64,000 bases of DNA from Deltaproteobacteria bacterium HGW-Deltaproteobacteria-18 (GTDB taxonomy: Bacteria; Desulfobacterota; Desulfovibrionia; Desulfovibrionales; Desulfomicrobiaceae), in the NCBI GenBank assembly GCA_002841885.1, contig PHBE01000006.1, positions 1-64,000 on the forward strand, given 5' to 3'. Both the position numbers and the translations under genes were made by a program. Of this stretch, positions 44,063 to 52,617 are shown one piece after another. The notes under the pieces were generated by a model, which worked only from the letters and a program-made list of their open reading frames with translations, was not told the origin of the DNA and ran no database searches. Numbering within the stretch: position 1 is the stretch's first letter; each line of letters opens with the position of its first letter.

Positions 44063-45625
44063 TCATTGGCTGGTTTGAACGGACCTGCGCAAGGCCTGGT
44101 CGAGAAGTTTGTCCTGGCCGTATATGTCCTGAAAAAAATGGACACGGCCATCGTTTTTGATCTGCACCGTATTGTAGGCCAGCACGACCTGCAGCGGCTC
44201 ACGCAAACTCAGCGTGGTGGAAACGCCTGCGCTCATCGCTTCGCGGATGCGCTCTTCGTTCCAGACCTTATCGTGTCGCAGGACAAATTTCGCCAGCCCT
44301 ACCGGGTCTTCAACCCGAATGCAACCATGGCTCAAATCACGCCGCTGCTTCTCAAAAAGATGCGTGGTCGGCGTATGATGCAAGAAAATGCTGTCTTTGT
44401 TGGGAAATATGAATTTTATGTCGCCCAATGCATTCTTGGGGCCTGGCCGCTGGCGAATCCTCATCTTTCCTGTGCGCACCGCCTCCAGATCATCCAGGGA
44501 CAGTGTCGTGATGATACGCCCGTCGGCGGACACGATTTCAAATCCCTGCCGTGTGAAATAACTCGGATCGCGCAAAATCTTGGGCACGACCTCGGACCTG
44601 GCGATGGACAGGGGAACATTCCAGTAGGGGCTGAACTCGATGGACCGCATCCGGCCGTCAAAGAGCGGCGTGCGCGTGTCCAGGGCGCTGCCGATGATGA
44701 CCCGCATCGATGTCTGAATATCGACCGTGCCGTTTTCCACCTCATAAGCCTCAAGCATGTGCTCCGGAATATTCACGGCGATCATGCGCGGCGCATGCAG
44801 AAGCGGAGTCCAGCGCAGCCTCTCCATGGACAGCTCGATTTGCCGCACCCGGGCGGAAGGGGCCACGCCAAGCTGCGCAAATGTCTTGCGCCCGATGACC
44901 CCATCCGGCTCCATCCCGTGACGGACCTGAAAATCCATGATTCCCTTCACGATGTGGCCTTCATAGAATTCGGTCATGCCCGTCTCGCGAGGAAGGTCGC
45001 CAAGAGCGATGAGGCGCAGCGTGACCAGCGGCATCCCGGCATAGGATTCCCCGATTTCCAGCTTGCCGTTCGGCAGAGGGGGGAGCGGCGACTGCCACAA
45101 TTTGCTGAAAACCGGATCATCCGCCAGCTCACTGTAACGGGCCCGGGCCTGGCGCAGACGGCCATAAAGCGGCACCTGCGGAGCGGCCTCGGCCACGGCC
45201 TCACGCATGCGACCGGTCTGCAACGCTCGCTGAAGGTGTGCGGCCGGATCAAATCTGTCAGGGGCATTGGGCGTGAAATTCTCCTGAATCTGACGCGGAT
45301 CGATCTGTCCGAAATGCAGATCCCTGAAATAGCGGAGCATCGCATCAGCCAAATCCTGCTCAAGGCGCATGATGACGCCTGGCGCCATCACTTCGGCACC
45401 TTGCGTCGCCTCCAGCGCCTGACCGAGGGCGGCCGCGCCGTATTTTCGCGGCGAGAGGCCCTCCTCGGCAGCATCGGACAGAATGGCGACAGCTTCAAGC
45501 GCCTCGCCGACTGGCCGACCGTCCTTGAACCAGAGCTGGCTGCCGTCGGCAAAAGCCGCTGCTCCCTGAAAATTCACCCATGAAAAAAATCCCATCAACA
45601 GGATAAACATCGCACGTCGGCTCAT
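44063..45625 (-). CDS. L,D-transpeptidase, YcbB/LdtD type
   Basis: 520 residues exported by an N-terminal signal (about 1-27, FILLMGFFSWVNF). Middle part has a peptidoglycan-binding PG_binding_1 region (FYEGHIVKGIMDFQVRHGM), then the YkuD catalytic domain with the HxxP and SHGCIRV motif at about 430 (nucleophile Cys). It forms 3-3 cross-links or attaches proteins to peptidoglycan, resistant to most beta-lactams. The pairing with the DUF882 gene matches YcbB-YcbK in E. coli. GGAGCAAAA precedes the start. Confidence 0.88.
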   Translation of the reverse strand: MSRRAMFILLMGFFSWVNFQGAAAFADGSQLWFKDGRPVGEALEAVAILSDAAEEGLSPRKYGAAALGQALEATQGAEVMAPGVIMRLEQDLADAMLRYFRDLHFGQIDPRQIQENFTPNAPDRFDPAAHLQRALQTGRMREAVAEAAPQVPLYGRLRQARARYSELADDPVFSKLWQSPLPPLPNGKLEIGESYAGMPLVTLRLIALGDLPRETGMTEFYEGHIVKGIMDFQVRHGMEPDGVIGRKTFAQLGVAPSARVRQIELSMERLRWTPLLHAPRMIAVNIPEHMLEAYEVENGTVDIQTSMRVIIGSALDTRTPLFDGRMRSIEFSPYWNVPLSIARSEVVPKILRDPSYFTRQGFEIVSADGRIITTLSLDDLEAVRTGKMRIRQRPGPKNALGDIKFIFPNKDSIFLHHTPTTHLFEKQRRDLSHGCIRVEDPVGLAKFVLRHDKVWNEERIREAMSAGVSTTLSLREPLQVVLAYNTVQIKNDGRVHFFQDIYGQDKLLDQALRRSVQTSQ

Positions 45626-45871
45626 TTTTGCTCCGGCCTGGAGTCGCGTGGGACAAGAACGGTTGCAACAGCTCAAATCGAATTGCTCCATGCACAGTTG
45701 TAAAAAATTCAATCCCGGAAAAGAGAATCCTTCCGGGCCACGATCAGAAATTCATCGCGAATTTCGCAGGAACACGAAACAATCCAAAAAAGACGAATTT
45801 GAACGCTTGAAAACGTTATCGTGAGTCAAAACATTGCCCCAAAAACACATTCCGTCCGCGAGTGAGCAATC
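45626..45871. other. Upstream region of the L,D-transpeptidase gene
   Basis: Gene-free A/T-rich stretch between the L,D-transpeptidase start and the pal terminator. It includes a perfect 7-bp inverted repeat CCCGGAA (45714-45720) / TTCCGGG (45731-45737). No promoter is clear enough to name. Confidence 0.4.
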
Positions 45872-45918
45872 AAAAACGCCGCTCTCGTCCCGTTTTGCAC
45901 GGGAACATGAGCGGCGTT
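45872..45918 (-). terminator. Terminator of pal
   Basis: AACGCCGCTC (45875-45884) pairs with GAGCGGCGTT (45909-45918), with an inner CCCG/CGGG stem. On the minus strand a run of five T (plus-strand A 45872-45876) follows the stem. Confidence 0.75.
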
Positions 45919-45963
45919 ATAGTGTCCAGCGTTCAGTAGTTCAAGATTAAAGAAGCCCGTACC

Positions 45964-46494
45964 CTAGTTTACCGAAGCCTTGAACTCGTCGCGCCTGTTC
46001 TTGGCCCAGGCTTCTTCACTTGAACCTGGTACTGCCGGATATTCTTCGCCGTAACTTATGATAGTCAACCGCCCGGCCTCGATCCCCATGAGGACCAGAT
46101 ATTCATAGGCGGCCCTGGCCCGACGTTCGCCAAGAGCCATGTTGTACTCATTGGTGCCGCGCTCGTCGCAATGCCCTTCGATCAGTAGATTCAAGGATGG
46201 ATGCGTCTTCATGAGTTCGGCCTTTTCCGCCAGAATCTGACGGGACAGGTCCGTAAGCTCGCTTCTGTCGAAGGCAAAATAGATCCGGTCGGCACCGATC
46301 TTGTCGATAGCCTGCCGCCTCAGTTCGGCCAGGCGCTGCGCTTCAAGCTGCTCGGCGCTCAAGCCGCCTGTATCCGCGCTCGAACCGGCGGCCGAGGTTC
46401 CGACGGGAGTGGAGCTCACTTTCTTGGAACAGCCACCGGCCATGGCAAGGCTGAAAGCCAGAACGATCAGCACGATCACGCTTGATTTTCTCAT
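45964..46494 (-). CDS. pal: Peptidoglycan-associated lipoprotein Pal
   Basis: 176 residues. Lipoprotein signal MRKSSVIVLIVLAFSLAMAGGC with lipidated Cys22, then a flexible Ser/Gly linker and the OmpA-like domain with the peptidoglycan-binding phrase IEGHCDERGTNEYNMALGERRA (about 104-125). It tethers the outer membrane to peptidoglycan and interacts with TolB; tolQRAB are not in this window, so pal stands alone here. Confidence 0.93.
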   Translation of the reverse strand: MRKSSVIVLIVLAFSLAMAGGCSKKVSSTPVGTSAAGSSADTGGLSAEQLEAQRLAELRRQAIDKIGADRIYFAFDRSELTDLSRQILAEKAELMKTHPSLNLLIEGHCDERGTNEYNMALGERRARAAYEYLVLMGIEAGRLTIISYGEEYPAVPGSSEEAWAKNRRDEFKASVN

Positions 46495-46929
46495 GAAACC
46501 CTCCTGTGGTGAAGACGTTGAAGAATATCCGCATCCGTTTTTTCACGGATTGTTAACGCATTTTAAAAACAAAGTGTAGCGCAATTCTTACAACTGACGT
46601 GATGACTTTAAAAAAACACAGACAATCCCATGCACGGGCACGAATAATCCGCCCCACGGAACGCGAAATCGCAAAAAATCCATCAATTTGGCAACAACCC
46701 GTTGACCTTTGCCTCTCGAAGGTTAAAAAGAATATCCAAATGTTTCGACAAGATCGCTTGAAAAAACACCTTTTGCACAACTTTCCTGCCCCTCCCGGGA
46801 TGCCTCCGCGAAGAGGCTGAATTCCGAGTCTCAATGACTCGCGGCCTTGCAATGTTTCCCAGCTGTGCTAAATTTAGACCATGAAATCGATCTGATAGGT
46901 TAAGCAACCATCTGCCAGGAGGTAGAGAA
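46495..46929. other. Long A/T-rich intergenic stretch between pal and uspA
   Basis: 435 bases separating two divergent genes. The A/T content is higher than in neighbouring genes. A weak frame on the minus strand exists but has no family character. It must hold the promoters of both genes; only the uspA promoter (46847-46874) looks readable. Confidence 0.45.
46847..46874 (+). promoter_or_regulatory. Candidate promoter of uspA
   Basis: -35 TTGCAA (46847-46852) and -10 TAAATT (46869-46874), spacer 16 bases. It would start transcription about 48 bases before the uspA start codon. Confidence 0.35.
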
Positions 46930-47370
46930 ATGAGCATGTTTTCCAAAATCCTCTGTCCCGTGGATTTTTCCGAATCCAGCACGGCCATTGCCAAGACGGC
47001 GCGGGAATTCGCCCTCAAATTCGATGCCGACATCCTTGTGGTGTATGTCGCGCCGTCGATGATTCAGTATGAGATCTTCGATCTGCCTGCCGCATCCCTG
47101 CCGCAGCTTGTCGGAGACATCGTCACGGGAGCGGAAAAAACCATGACCGAATTCGTGGACAAGCACTTTTCCGATGTTCGGGCAACGGGCAAGGTGGTCA
47201 GCGGCGATGCGGCCGAAGCCATCGTAAATCTGGCCCAGGCGGAAAAAGCGGACATCATCATCATGTCCACGCATGGCCGTCAGGGCCTGAACCGTCTTCT
47301 TTTCGGCTCCGTGGCCGAAAAAGTCGTCAAGACATCGGCCGTGCCCGTCATGACCATCCGCCCTCAATAA
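46930..47370 (+). CDS. Universal stress protein, UspA family
   Basis: 146 residues of the ATP-binding UspA fold. The nucleotide-binding signature MSTHGRQGLNRLLFGSVAEKV (about 115-135) has the G-2x-G-9x-G(S/T) pattern. The N-terminal ILCPVDFSESS also fits. GGAGG lies upstream. A hairpin separates it from the transporter genes. Confidence 0.9.
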   Translation: MSMFSKILCPVDFSESSTAIAKTAREFALKFDADILVVYVAPSMIQYEIFDLPAASLPQLVGDIVTGAEKTMTEFVDKHFSDVRATGKVVSGDAAEAIVNLAQAEKADIIIMSTHGRQGLNRLLFGSVAEKVVKTSAVPVMTIRPQ

Positions 47371-47379
47371 AATACCTTT

Positions 47380-47402
47380 CCGCAGCCCGTTCCGGGCTGC
47401 GG
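47380..47402 (+). repeat. GC-rich hairpin between uspA and the ABC transporter
   Basis: Perfect 10-bp stem CCGCAGCCCG (47380-47389) / CGGGCTGCGG (47393-47402) around TTC. No T-run follows, so it is not a clear terminator; it may slow or process the mRNA between uspA and the permease gene. Confidence 0.5.
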
Positions 47403-47410
47403 GATCCGCC

Positions 47411-48226
47411 ATGATAGCCCGATTCAATTCCTTGAGGTGCCGTTGCGGAACGGCGTGTTCCATCGTTGCCTACGCCCTGACCATGCTCTGCGTGGCCTGG
47501 GTCGTGTTGCGCGGCGCGGAGAGCATGGGCTACAACTGGCAGTGGTACAGGGTTCCGCGCTTCATCCTGCTTCCGGACGGCAGTCCCGGTCCCCTGCTGC
47601 AGGGCGCGGGCATAACCCTGCTTGTTTCCGGGCTTGGCCTTGCCGGCGCGGCCGTCCTCGCGTTGGGCACCGCCCTGCTCCGGCTGTCAGGCTCCGTGGT
47701 CGGCCAGGCCATGGCCAGAGGATATCTGGAACTTATCCGCAACACGCCGCTTCTGGTCCAGATATTCTTCATCTATTTCGTCCTGGCCCCGGCCGTGGAC
47801 CTTGGCAGACTGTCCTCGGCAGTGCTGGCCCTGTCCCTGTTCGAGGGGGCCTATGCCTCGGAAATCATCAGGGCGGGCATCCTGGCCATCCCGCGCGGTC
47901 AATGGGAAGGGGCGCTCAGCCTGGGCATGAAGAAGCCGAGCATCTACATGCAGGTCATCCTGCCCCAGGCCCTGCGCAATGTCCTTCCACCGCTGACCAG
48001 CCAGGGTGTCTCTCTCATCAAGGACTCGGCCCTGGTCTCGACTATCGCCATCTACGACCTGACCATGTACGGCCAGGCCATCATCGCGGAGACCTTCCTG
48101 AGCTTTGAAATCTGGTCTGTCGTGGCGCTCATTTACCTTGTCTTCACGGTCACCCTGTCGTCACTGGCCAGATTGCTGGAAAAACATTCATCTTCACCAC
48201 ATCTGGAGGATTCATGTACAGAATAA
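47411..48226 (+). CDS. Polar amino-acid ABC transporter permease (HisM/GlnP family)
   Basis: 271 residues, about five membrane helices, with the binding-protein-dependent transport signature EGAYASEIIRAGILAIPRGQ (about 155-174), the EAA-type loop that contacts the ATPase. First permease of a three-gene importer. Substrate unknown, probably a polar amino acid. The next gene starts inside its end. Confidence 0.9.
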   Translation: MIARFNSLRCRCGTACSIVAYALTMLCVAWVVLRGAESMGYNWQWYRVPRFILLPDGSPGPLLQGAGITLLVSGLGLAGAAVLALGTALLRLSGSVVGQAMARGYLELIRNTPLLVQIFFIYFVLAPAVDLGRLSSAVLALSLFEGAYASEIIRAGILAIPRGQWEGALSLGMKKPSIYMQVILPQALRNVLPPLTSQGVSLIKDSALVSTIAIYDLTMYGQAIIAETFLSFEIWSVVALIYLVFTVTLSSLARLLEKHSSSPHLEDSCTE

Positions 48227-49026
48227 CCGCAATTTTAATCCTGTGTCTCAGCCTCTGCGCAGGCCTCATGCCTGTGGAAAGCTCGGCGGCCGAAAAAAGC
48301 GTGCTTGATCAGGTCATGGAGAGAGGCGTGCTGCGTGTGGGCTTCGACACGTTCGTGCCCTGGGCCATGAAGGACAAGAACGGCGAATACATCGGCTTCG
48401 AGATCGACGTGGCCCGGCGCGTGGCCGCGGACATGGGCGTGGAGATCGAGTTCGTACCCACCAAATGGTCGGGCATCATACCGGCCCTCTTGACCGGCAA
48501 ATTCGACGTCATCATCGGCGGCATGGGCATCCAGCCCGCCCGCAATCTCAAGGTCAACTTCAGCAACCCCTACGAATTCTCCGGCATGTCCCTGGTCGCG
48601 AGCATTGCGGCGGCACCGAACCTGTCCTCCCTGGACGACTTCAACAAGCCCGAGATCATCCTGTCCGCGAAAACCGGCGCAACTTCCGTAGCTGCGGCAA
48701 AAAAACACATGCCCAAGGCCACGGTGCGAATGTTCGACGACGAAGCCCAGGCGCTGCAGGAGGTCCTGAACGGCAGAGCGCACGCCATGGTCGCCTCGGC
48801 CCCTTTTCCGGAGCAGCAGGCCATCCGCAACAAGGACAAGCTCTACCTGCCGCTGCAGGGCGAAACCTTTACCCAGGAACCCATCGGCTTTGCAGTGCGC
48901 AAGGGTGACCACGACTTCCTGAACTTCCTGAACAACTGGGTGCTGGTGGCCGGAGCCGAAGGCTGGCTGGCCGAGAGATATGCCTACTGGTTCAAGACCA
49001 TGGACTGGGAGGCTCAGATCAAGTGA
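48214..49026 (+). CDS. Amino-acid ABC transporter substrate-binding protein
   Basis: 270-residue periplasmic receptor of the SBP_bac_3 family. Sec signal peptide of about 25 residues ends near ESSAA. The family signature GFEIDVARRVAADMGVEIEF (about 62-81) is visible. GGAGG lies four bases before the ATG. It overlaps the first permease by 13 bases and the second by four. Confidence 0.92.
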   Translation: MYRITAILILCLSLCAGLMPVESSAAEKSVLDQVMERGVLRVGFDTFVPWAMKDKNGEYIGFEIDVARRVAADMGVEIEFVPTKWSGIIPALLTGKFDVIIGGMGIQPARNLKVNFSNPYEFSGMSLVASIAAAPNLSSLDDFNKPEIILSAKTGATSVAAAKKHMPKATVRMFDDEAQALQEVLNGRAHAMVASAPFPEQQAIRNKDKLYLPLQGETFTQEPIGFAVRKGDHDFLNFLNNWVLVAGAEGWLAERYAYWFKTMDWEAQIK

Positions 49027-49940
49027 GCCCCGCAACGCGCCAGACCCCGGGGGGCATCCCCCGGGCGAGGCGAGGCCCAAGACCGCCCCTCACGAAACTC
49101 GACGCAGTCCTGCTCATTTTCCTTGCAGGCTGCGTCTGGCATGTTGTCTGGCGCATAAACGCCCAGAACGGAAACCCCTGGGAATGGAACGTGCTCGGCC
49201 AATACCTGCTGCGCGAGGACGGGCGTCCCGGCCTGCTGCTGCAGGGCCTCTTCACTACCATCCGCCTGACCTGCTGGTCCGCGCTCATCGCCCTTTTCCT
49301 GGGCGTGTGGGCAGGGCTGGCCCGAACAAGCCCCAGCCTGTACCTGCGGCTCATGGGCAGCACCTATGTCGAACTGTGCCGCAACCTGCCGCCCCTGGTT
49401 CTCATTTTTCTGTGTTATTTTTTCCTGGCCGACCAGATCGCCCCGGCCCTCGGGCTTCAGGACGCACTGCGCACGGCCCCGGACGGAGTCAAGGCCGTGG
49501 CCGGAGTGTTGATCGGACGCCTGGACCAGGTTGACGCCTTTGTCACGGCGGCCTTCACTCTTGGGCTCTACGAAGGGGCATATGTCGCTGAAATCGTCCG
49601 CGGGGGAATTCGGTCGGTGGATGCCGGGCAGTGGGAAGCGGGACGCGCGCAGGGGTTCCCGCGCTTTGGGCTCATGGTCTTCATCATCATGCCCCAGGCC
49701 GTGCGCAACATGATCCCTCCGCTGGCCGGGCAGATCATCTCCACGATCAAGGATTCAGCCATCGTGTCGGTCATCTCAATCCAGGAACTGACCTTCCAGG
49801 GCATGCAACTCATGGCCACGACCTATCTGACCATGGAGGTCTGGACCTGCGTGGCGCTCCTGTACTTCTTATTGACCTTCTCCTGCTCCATGGGCGCTGC
49901 CCGCCTGGAATTTCGCCTGCGCCGCAGGTACACGGTCTGA
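49023..49940 (+). CDS. Polar amino-acid ABC transporter permease, second subunit
   Basis: 305 residues; a GTG start overlaps the binding-protein stop (GTGA). Conserved loop YEGAYVAEIVRGGIRSVDAG (about 181-200) and five or so membrane helices. The protein has a longer N-terminus than the first permease. It would pair with it as a heterodimer. No ATPase gene follows; the stop codon abuts the convergent TonB receptor gene (TGATCA shared). Confidence 0.9.
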   Translation: MSPATRQTPGGIPRARRGPRPPLTKLDAVLLIFLAGCVWHVVWRINAQNGNPWEWNVLGQYLLREDGRPGLLLQGLFTTIRLTCWSALIALFLGVWAGLARTSPSLYLRLMGSTYVELCRNLPPLVLIFLCYFFLADQIAPALGLQDALRTAPDGVKAVAGVLIGRLDQVDAFVTAAFTLGLYEGAYVAEIVRGGIRSVDAGQWEAGRAQGFPRFGLMVFIIMPQAVRNMIPPLAGQIISTIKDSAIVSVISIQELTFQGMQLMATTYLTMEVWTCVALLYFLLTFSCSMGAARLEFRLRRRYTV

Positions 49941-52538
49941 TCAGAATTCGCAGCGAACTCCCGCGTAGTAGCCGCGCCCATATTCACTACGCGGAAGTTT
50001 CACGTCTCCGCCCCCGAGTTCGGATACCCCGGTGTGCCCATCGGAGGCGAATACGTTGAAAACGTCCAACAGCAGGCTGATGGAAAGCAACTCCTCCTTC
50101 ACCACATCAAGCTCCAACGAAACGTCTGTAACCAGGCCTCCCGAGATTATCCCCTCCTTGTAGGCATCGTGATACCGCCCGTCCTCATCAAGCCACTTAG
50201 AGCTTGAAGTCGTGGGTTTCTTCTCCACTGTGCCAAAAGGTGTTTCAGCGGCGATGCGCTGGTCATTCATGAGCCCGCTGGTTGAATCCCGCCAGCGGGA
50301 AACACAATTGATCCTGAATCTGTCGTCGTAAAAACTGCCCAGCCATGACAGCGTGACAACCGCAGGGGAATTGTAGTCGTTTGCAGGCATCTGGCTGCGA
50401 TCAATGAGTCCACCTTCGAAATAGACACGATCGTAGTCGTATGCGTAGTCGTTAATATCCTTGTACTCGTCGACGTCGCTGTCAAAGGCGCCGTTGAAGG
50501 TTTTGGACCAGGACTGCGTCACGCCAAATGAAAGTGCATGGGTTCCGAACCGGACGGTTTCATAGGAACGCATCAAGGAAAGAGAAATGCCGTCGTAAGA
50601 ACTTTTACCGTCATTGGTCAGCTCATAAACTCCCTTTTCCCTGGCTTTGCTGATGATCTGATCCCGGTGATCCCGGTGTACGAACTCCAGACCATACTCG
50701 AATCCAGCGACATTCCCGATGATGCCCCCCATGAGTTCGTCGGAATACGGCGTGTCCAGCCCCTTGGCCTGATAACTCTTGTCATCACTCACCTTGAGCG
50801 GTGGCAAAATGTCAGGATTGGTATTATATCGGATCAGCCTTGTCCATGACGGCCGATACCGATCGAACACGTAGGCTCGGAGTTGGCCGCCGTAATATCT
50901 GTTGGCTCCTGCCACCAGACGCAATACGCCGTCCCCCATGGTGTCCAGTTCCATCTTGAAACGTGTGGCAACGTCGGTATTCAAAGAGAAATCGTCGTGA
51001 TCGATGCGCAAGCCGGGCGTAAGCGTGAATCGCTCCCACTGGATCTCGGCTTGGCCATACCAGCCCAGCGAATTCAGAGTCCTACTCTGATCGCTCTCGG
51101 GATAGGTCGTGAAGACGCGAGTCCACTTTCCGCTGGAAGGCATCGTCATGATCTCCATACGGGCCTCCTCATTCCACATGTCCGTAGTCACGTTGCTCAG
51201 AGTCACACCGGAAGAAAGCCCCCAAACGACATTTCCGGTCTCGAACTCAGCAAGGTCAACATCAATCCCGGCTTCGATGCCGCGGTTAGTGACCTCGGCG
51301 TCCCCAATTCCGCCCCGATAATATGTCTCCGACTCGGGCACCCCGGATCCGGAGTAAGTCTCGCGAAAATTGTTCTTGGAATCCCTGCTGTAGCCGTTTT
51401 GCGAGTAGGCCACCTTGCCCGTCAACTCGCCCCATAATCCGCTGAGCATCCCCGAACCGGCCAGCCTGTACGCCTTGTTTTGCGTTGTCCAGTCGCTGTC
51501 GTCATACAAAGGCTTCCATCGCTCTTCCGCATATGGCGCGTATGTCGCATCCAGAGTCAACTTCAAGTCCGCCCCGGGAATGATCAACAGCTTTGCGAAA
51601 AAATTCTCGCTGCTTCGCTTTTGGTCATCATCATAAGTGGATTCATCGGGATTTTCCCTCTTCAAGGGGATGACCGAGCGTCGTTGCGACGCCGCGACCA
51701 AGAGGGCGGTATTCTCCGAAAGAGGACCGTCCGCGCTGGCGCGCAGCGCGTAGGATCGAAAACGGGGCTGGTTGGCGGACGTCGTCGATTCTTCATCCAC
51801 CCCCCTCAGGTCAAACCACTCACTGCGGGAATGCCCACCTGAAAAAACGGCGTGCCAACGGTCCATACGCGGATCAACCAAGTCAGCATCCACGACGCCC
51901 CCCAGAAATTGCCCGTACTTGGCCGGCACGTTGTTGGAATAAACAGTCACCGTGTCCACGAGGCTGCTATCGTAGAAAATTGTCTGGTCCGCGCCGTTAA
52001 CTTCCAAATCATAGGCCGCAACGGCGTCCCCATCCGCATCCAGTCCGCTAGGATTGAGCGTATTGCTGACGCTCATACCGTCGATGAGAAAATTGTTTTC
52101 ATAGGGCTTGGCTCCTGCAATGGAAACTCGCGGCGGACGGATTTCCCCGCCCGTGAGGCTGGAGATCTCTGCATTGGAAAACTGAACGTTGGAGAAGCCC
52201 TTGATCGCCTCGGTGATGGCTCCCGTGCGGGAAGGAAAAGATTGCAACTCCTTGCCCGCGATCGTCGCCTTGCCGGGCTGATGCTTTTCTCCAAGCACCC
52301 TCACCGGCTCAAACCGATAAATCAGGTCGTCCTGCCCTCCCGGGACATCGTCCCATTGGACGGACGAACCGCCGGAGTTCGAGCCGTGGGCCACCGACTG
52401 GTAGATCTCGTCCGTGGAATTCTCTGCCCAGGCAATCCCATGAATCAGCAGGAACAAAAGAAAAAAAAGAGAGAATTTGCCTCTCCTTTTTTTTCCCTGC
52501 TTTTTTTGCAGCACTATGGTTGCTCTTTTTCCCGACAA
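49941..52538 (-). CDS. TonB-dependent outer-membrane receptor
   Basis: 865 residues with signal peptide (LFFLLFLLIHGIAWA), plug domain (about 75-210; FEPVRVLGEK could be the TonB box) and a 22-stranded barrel that ends in the outer-membrane C-terminal Phe (GVRCEF). The plug phrase NFLIDGMSVSNTLNP fits the family. Start is uncertain: a TTG at 52538 preceded by AGGTG, or a GTG eight codons later. Three homopolymer runs occur in the first 27 codons. The substrate cannot be read; the divergent regulator at 52618 may sense it. Confidence 0.87.
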   Translation of the reverse strand: MSGKRATIVLQKKQGKKRRGKFSLFFLLFLLIHGIAWAENSTDEIYQSVAHGSNSGGSSVQWDDVPGGQDDLIYRFEPVRVLGEKHQPGKATIAGKELQSFPSRTGAITEAIKGFSNVQFSNAEISSLTGGEIRPPRVSIAGAKPYENNFLIDGMSVSNTLNPSGLDADGDAVAAYDLEVNGADQTIFYDSSLVDTVTVYSNNVPAKYGQFLGGVVDADLVDPRMDRWHAVFSGGHSRSEWFDLRGVDEESTTSANQPRFRSYALRASADGPLSENTALLVAASQRRSVIPLKRENPDESTYDDDQKRSSENFFAKLLIIPGADLKLTLDATYAPYAEERWKPLYDDSDWTTQNKAYRLAGSGMLSGLWGELTGKVAYSQNGYSRDSKNNFRETYSGSGVPESETYYRGGIGDAEVTNRGIEAGIDVDLAEFETGNVVWGLSSGVTLSNVTTDMWNEEARMEIMTMPSSGKWTRVFTTYPESDQSRTLNSLGWYGQAEIQWERFTLTPGLRIDHDDFSLNTDVATRFKMELDTMGDGVLRLVAGANRYYGGQLRAYVFDRYRPSWTRLIRYNTNPDILPPLKVSDDKSYQAKGLDTPYSDELMGGIIGNVAGFEYGLEFVHRDHRDQIISKAREKGVYELTNDGKSSYDGISLSLMRSYETVRFGTHALSFGVTQSWSKTFNGAFDSDVDEYKDINDYAYDYDRVYFEGGLIDRSQMPANDYNSPAVVTLSWLGSFYDDRFRINCVSRWRDSTSGLMNDQRIAAETPFGTVEKKPTTSSSKWLDEDGRYHDAYKEGIISGGLVTDVSLELDVVKEELLSISLLLDVFNVFASDGHTGVSELGGGDVKLPRSEYGRGYYAGVRCEF

Positions 52539-52552
52539 ATGACACGCACCTG

Positions 52553-52582
52553 TTGATCAGTAAGTACCCGACGCCAGATACT
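52553..52582 (+). promoter_or_regulatory. Candidate promoter of the diguanylate cyclase gene
   Basis: TTGATC (52553-52558) and GATACT (52577-52582), spacer 18 bases, in the 79-base gap between the TonB receptor gene and the cyclase gene. The TTGATCA sequence sits close to the receptor's start as well. Confidence 0.3.
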
Positions 52583-52617
52583 ACTTGAATTATGTATTAC
52601 AAAATATCAAGAACTCC

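Noticed and set aside
46553-46852. 99-codon frame in the pal-uspA gap
   Set aside because: Cys/Arg/Phe-rich with no domain pattern, and it lies in an A/T-rich stretch where promoters are expected.
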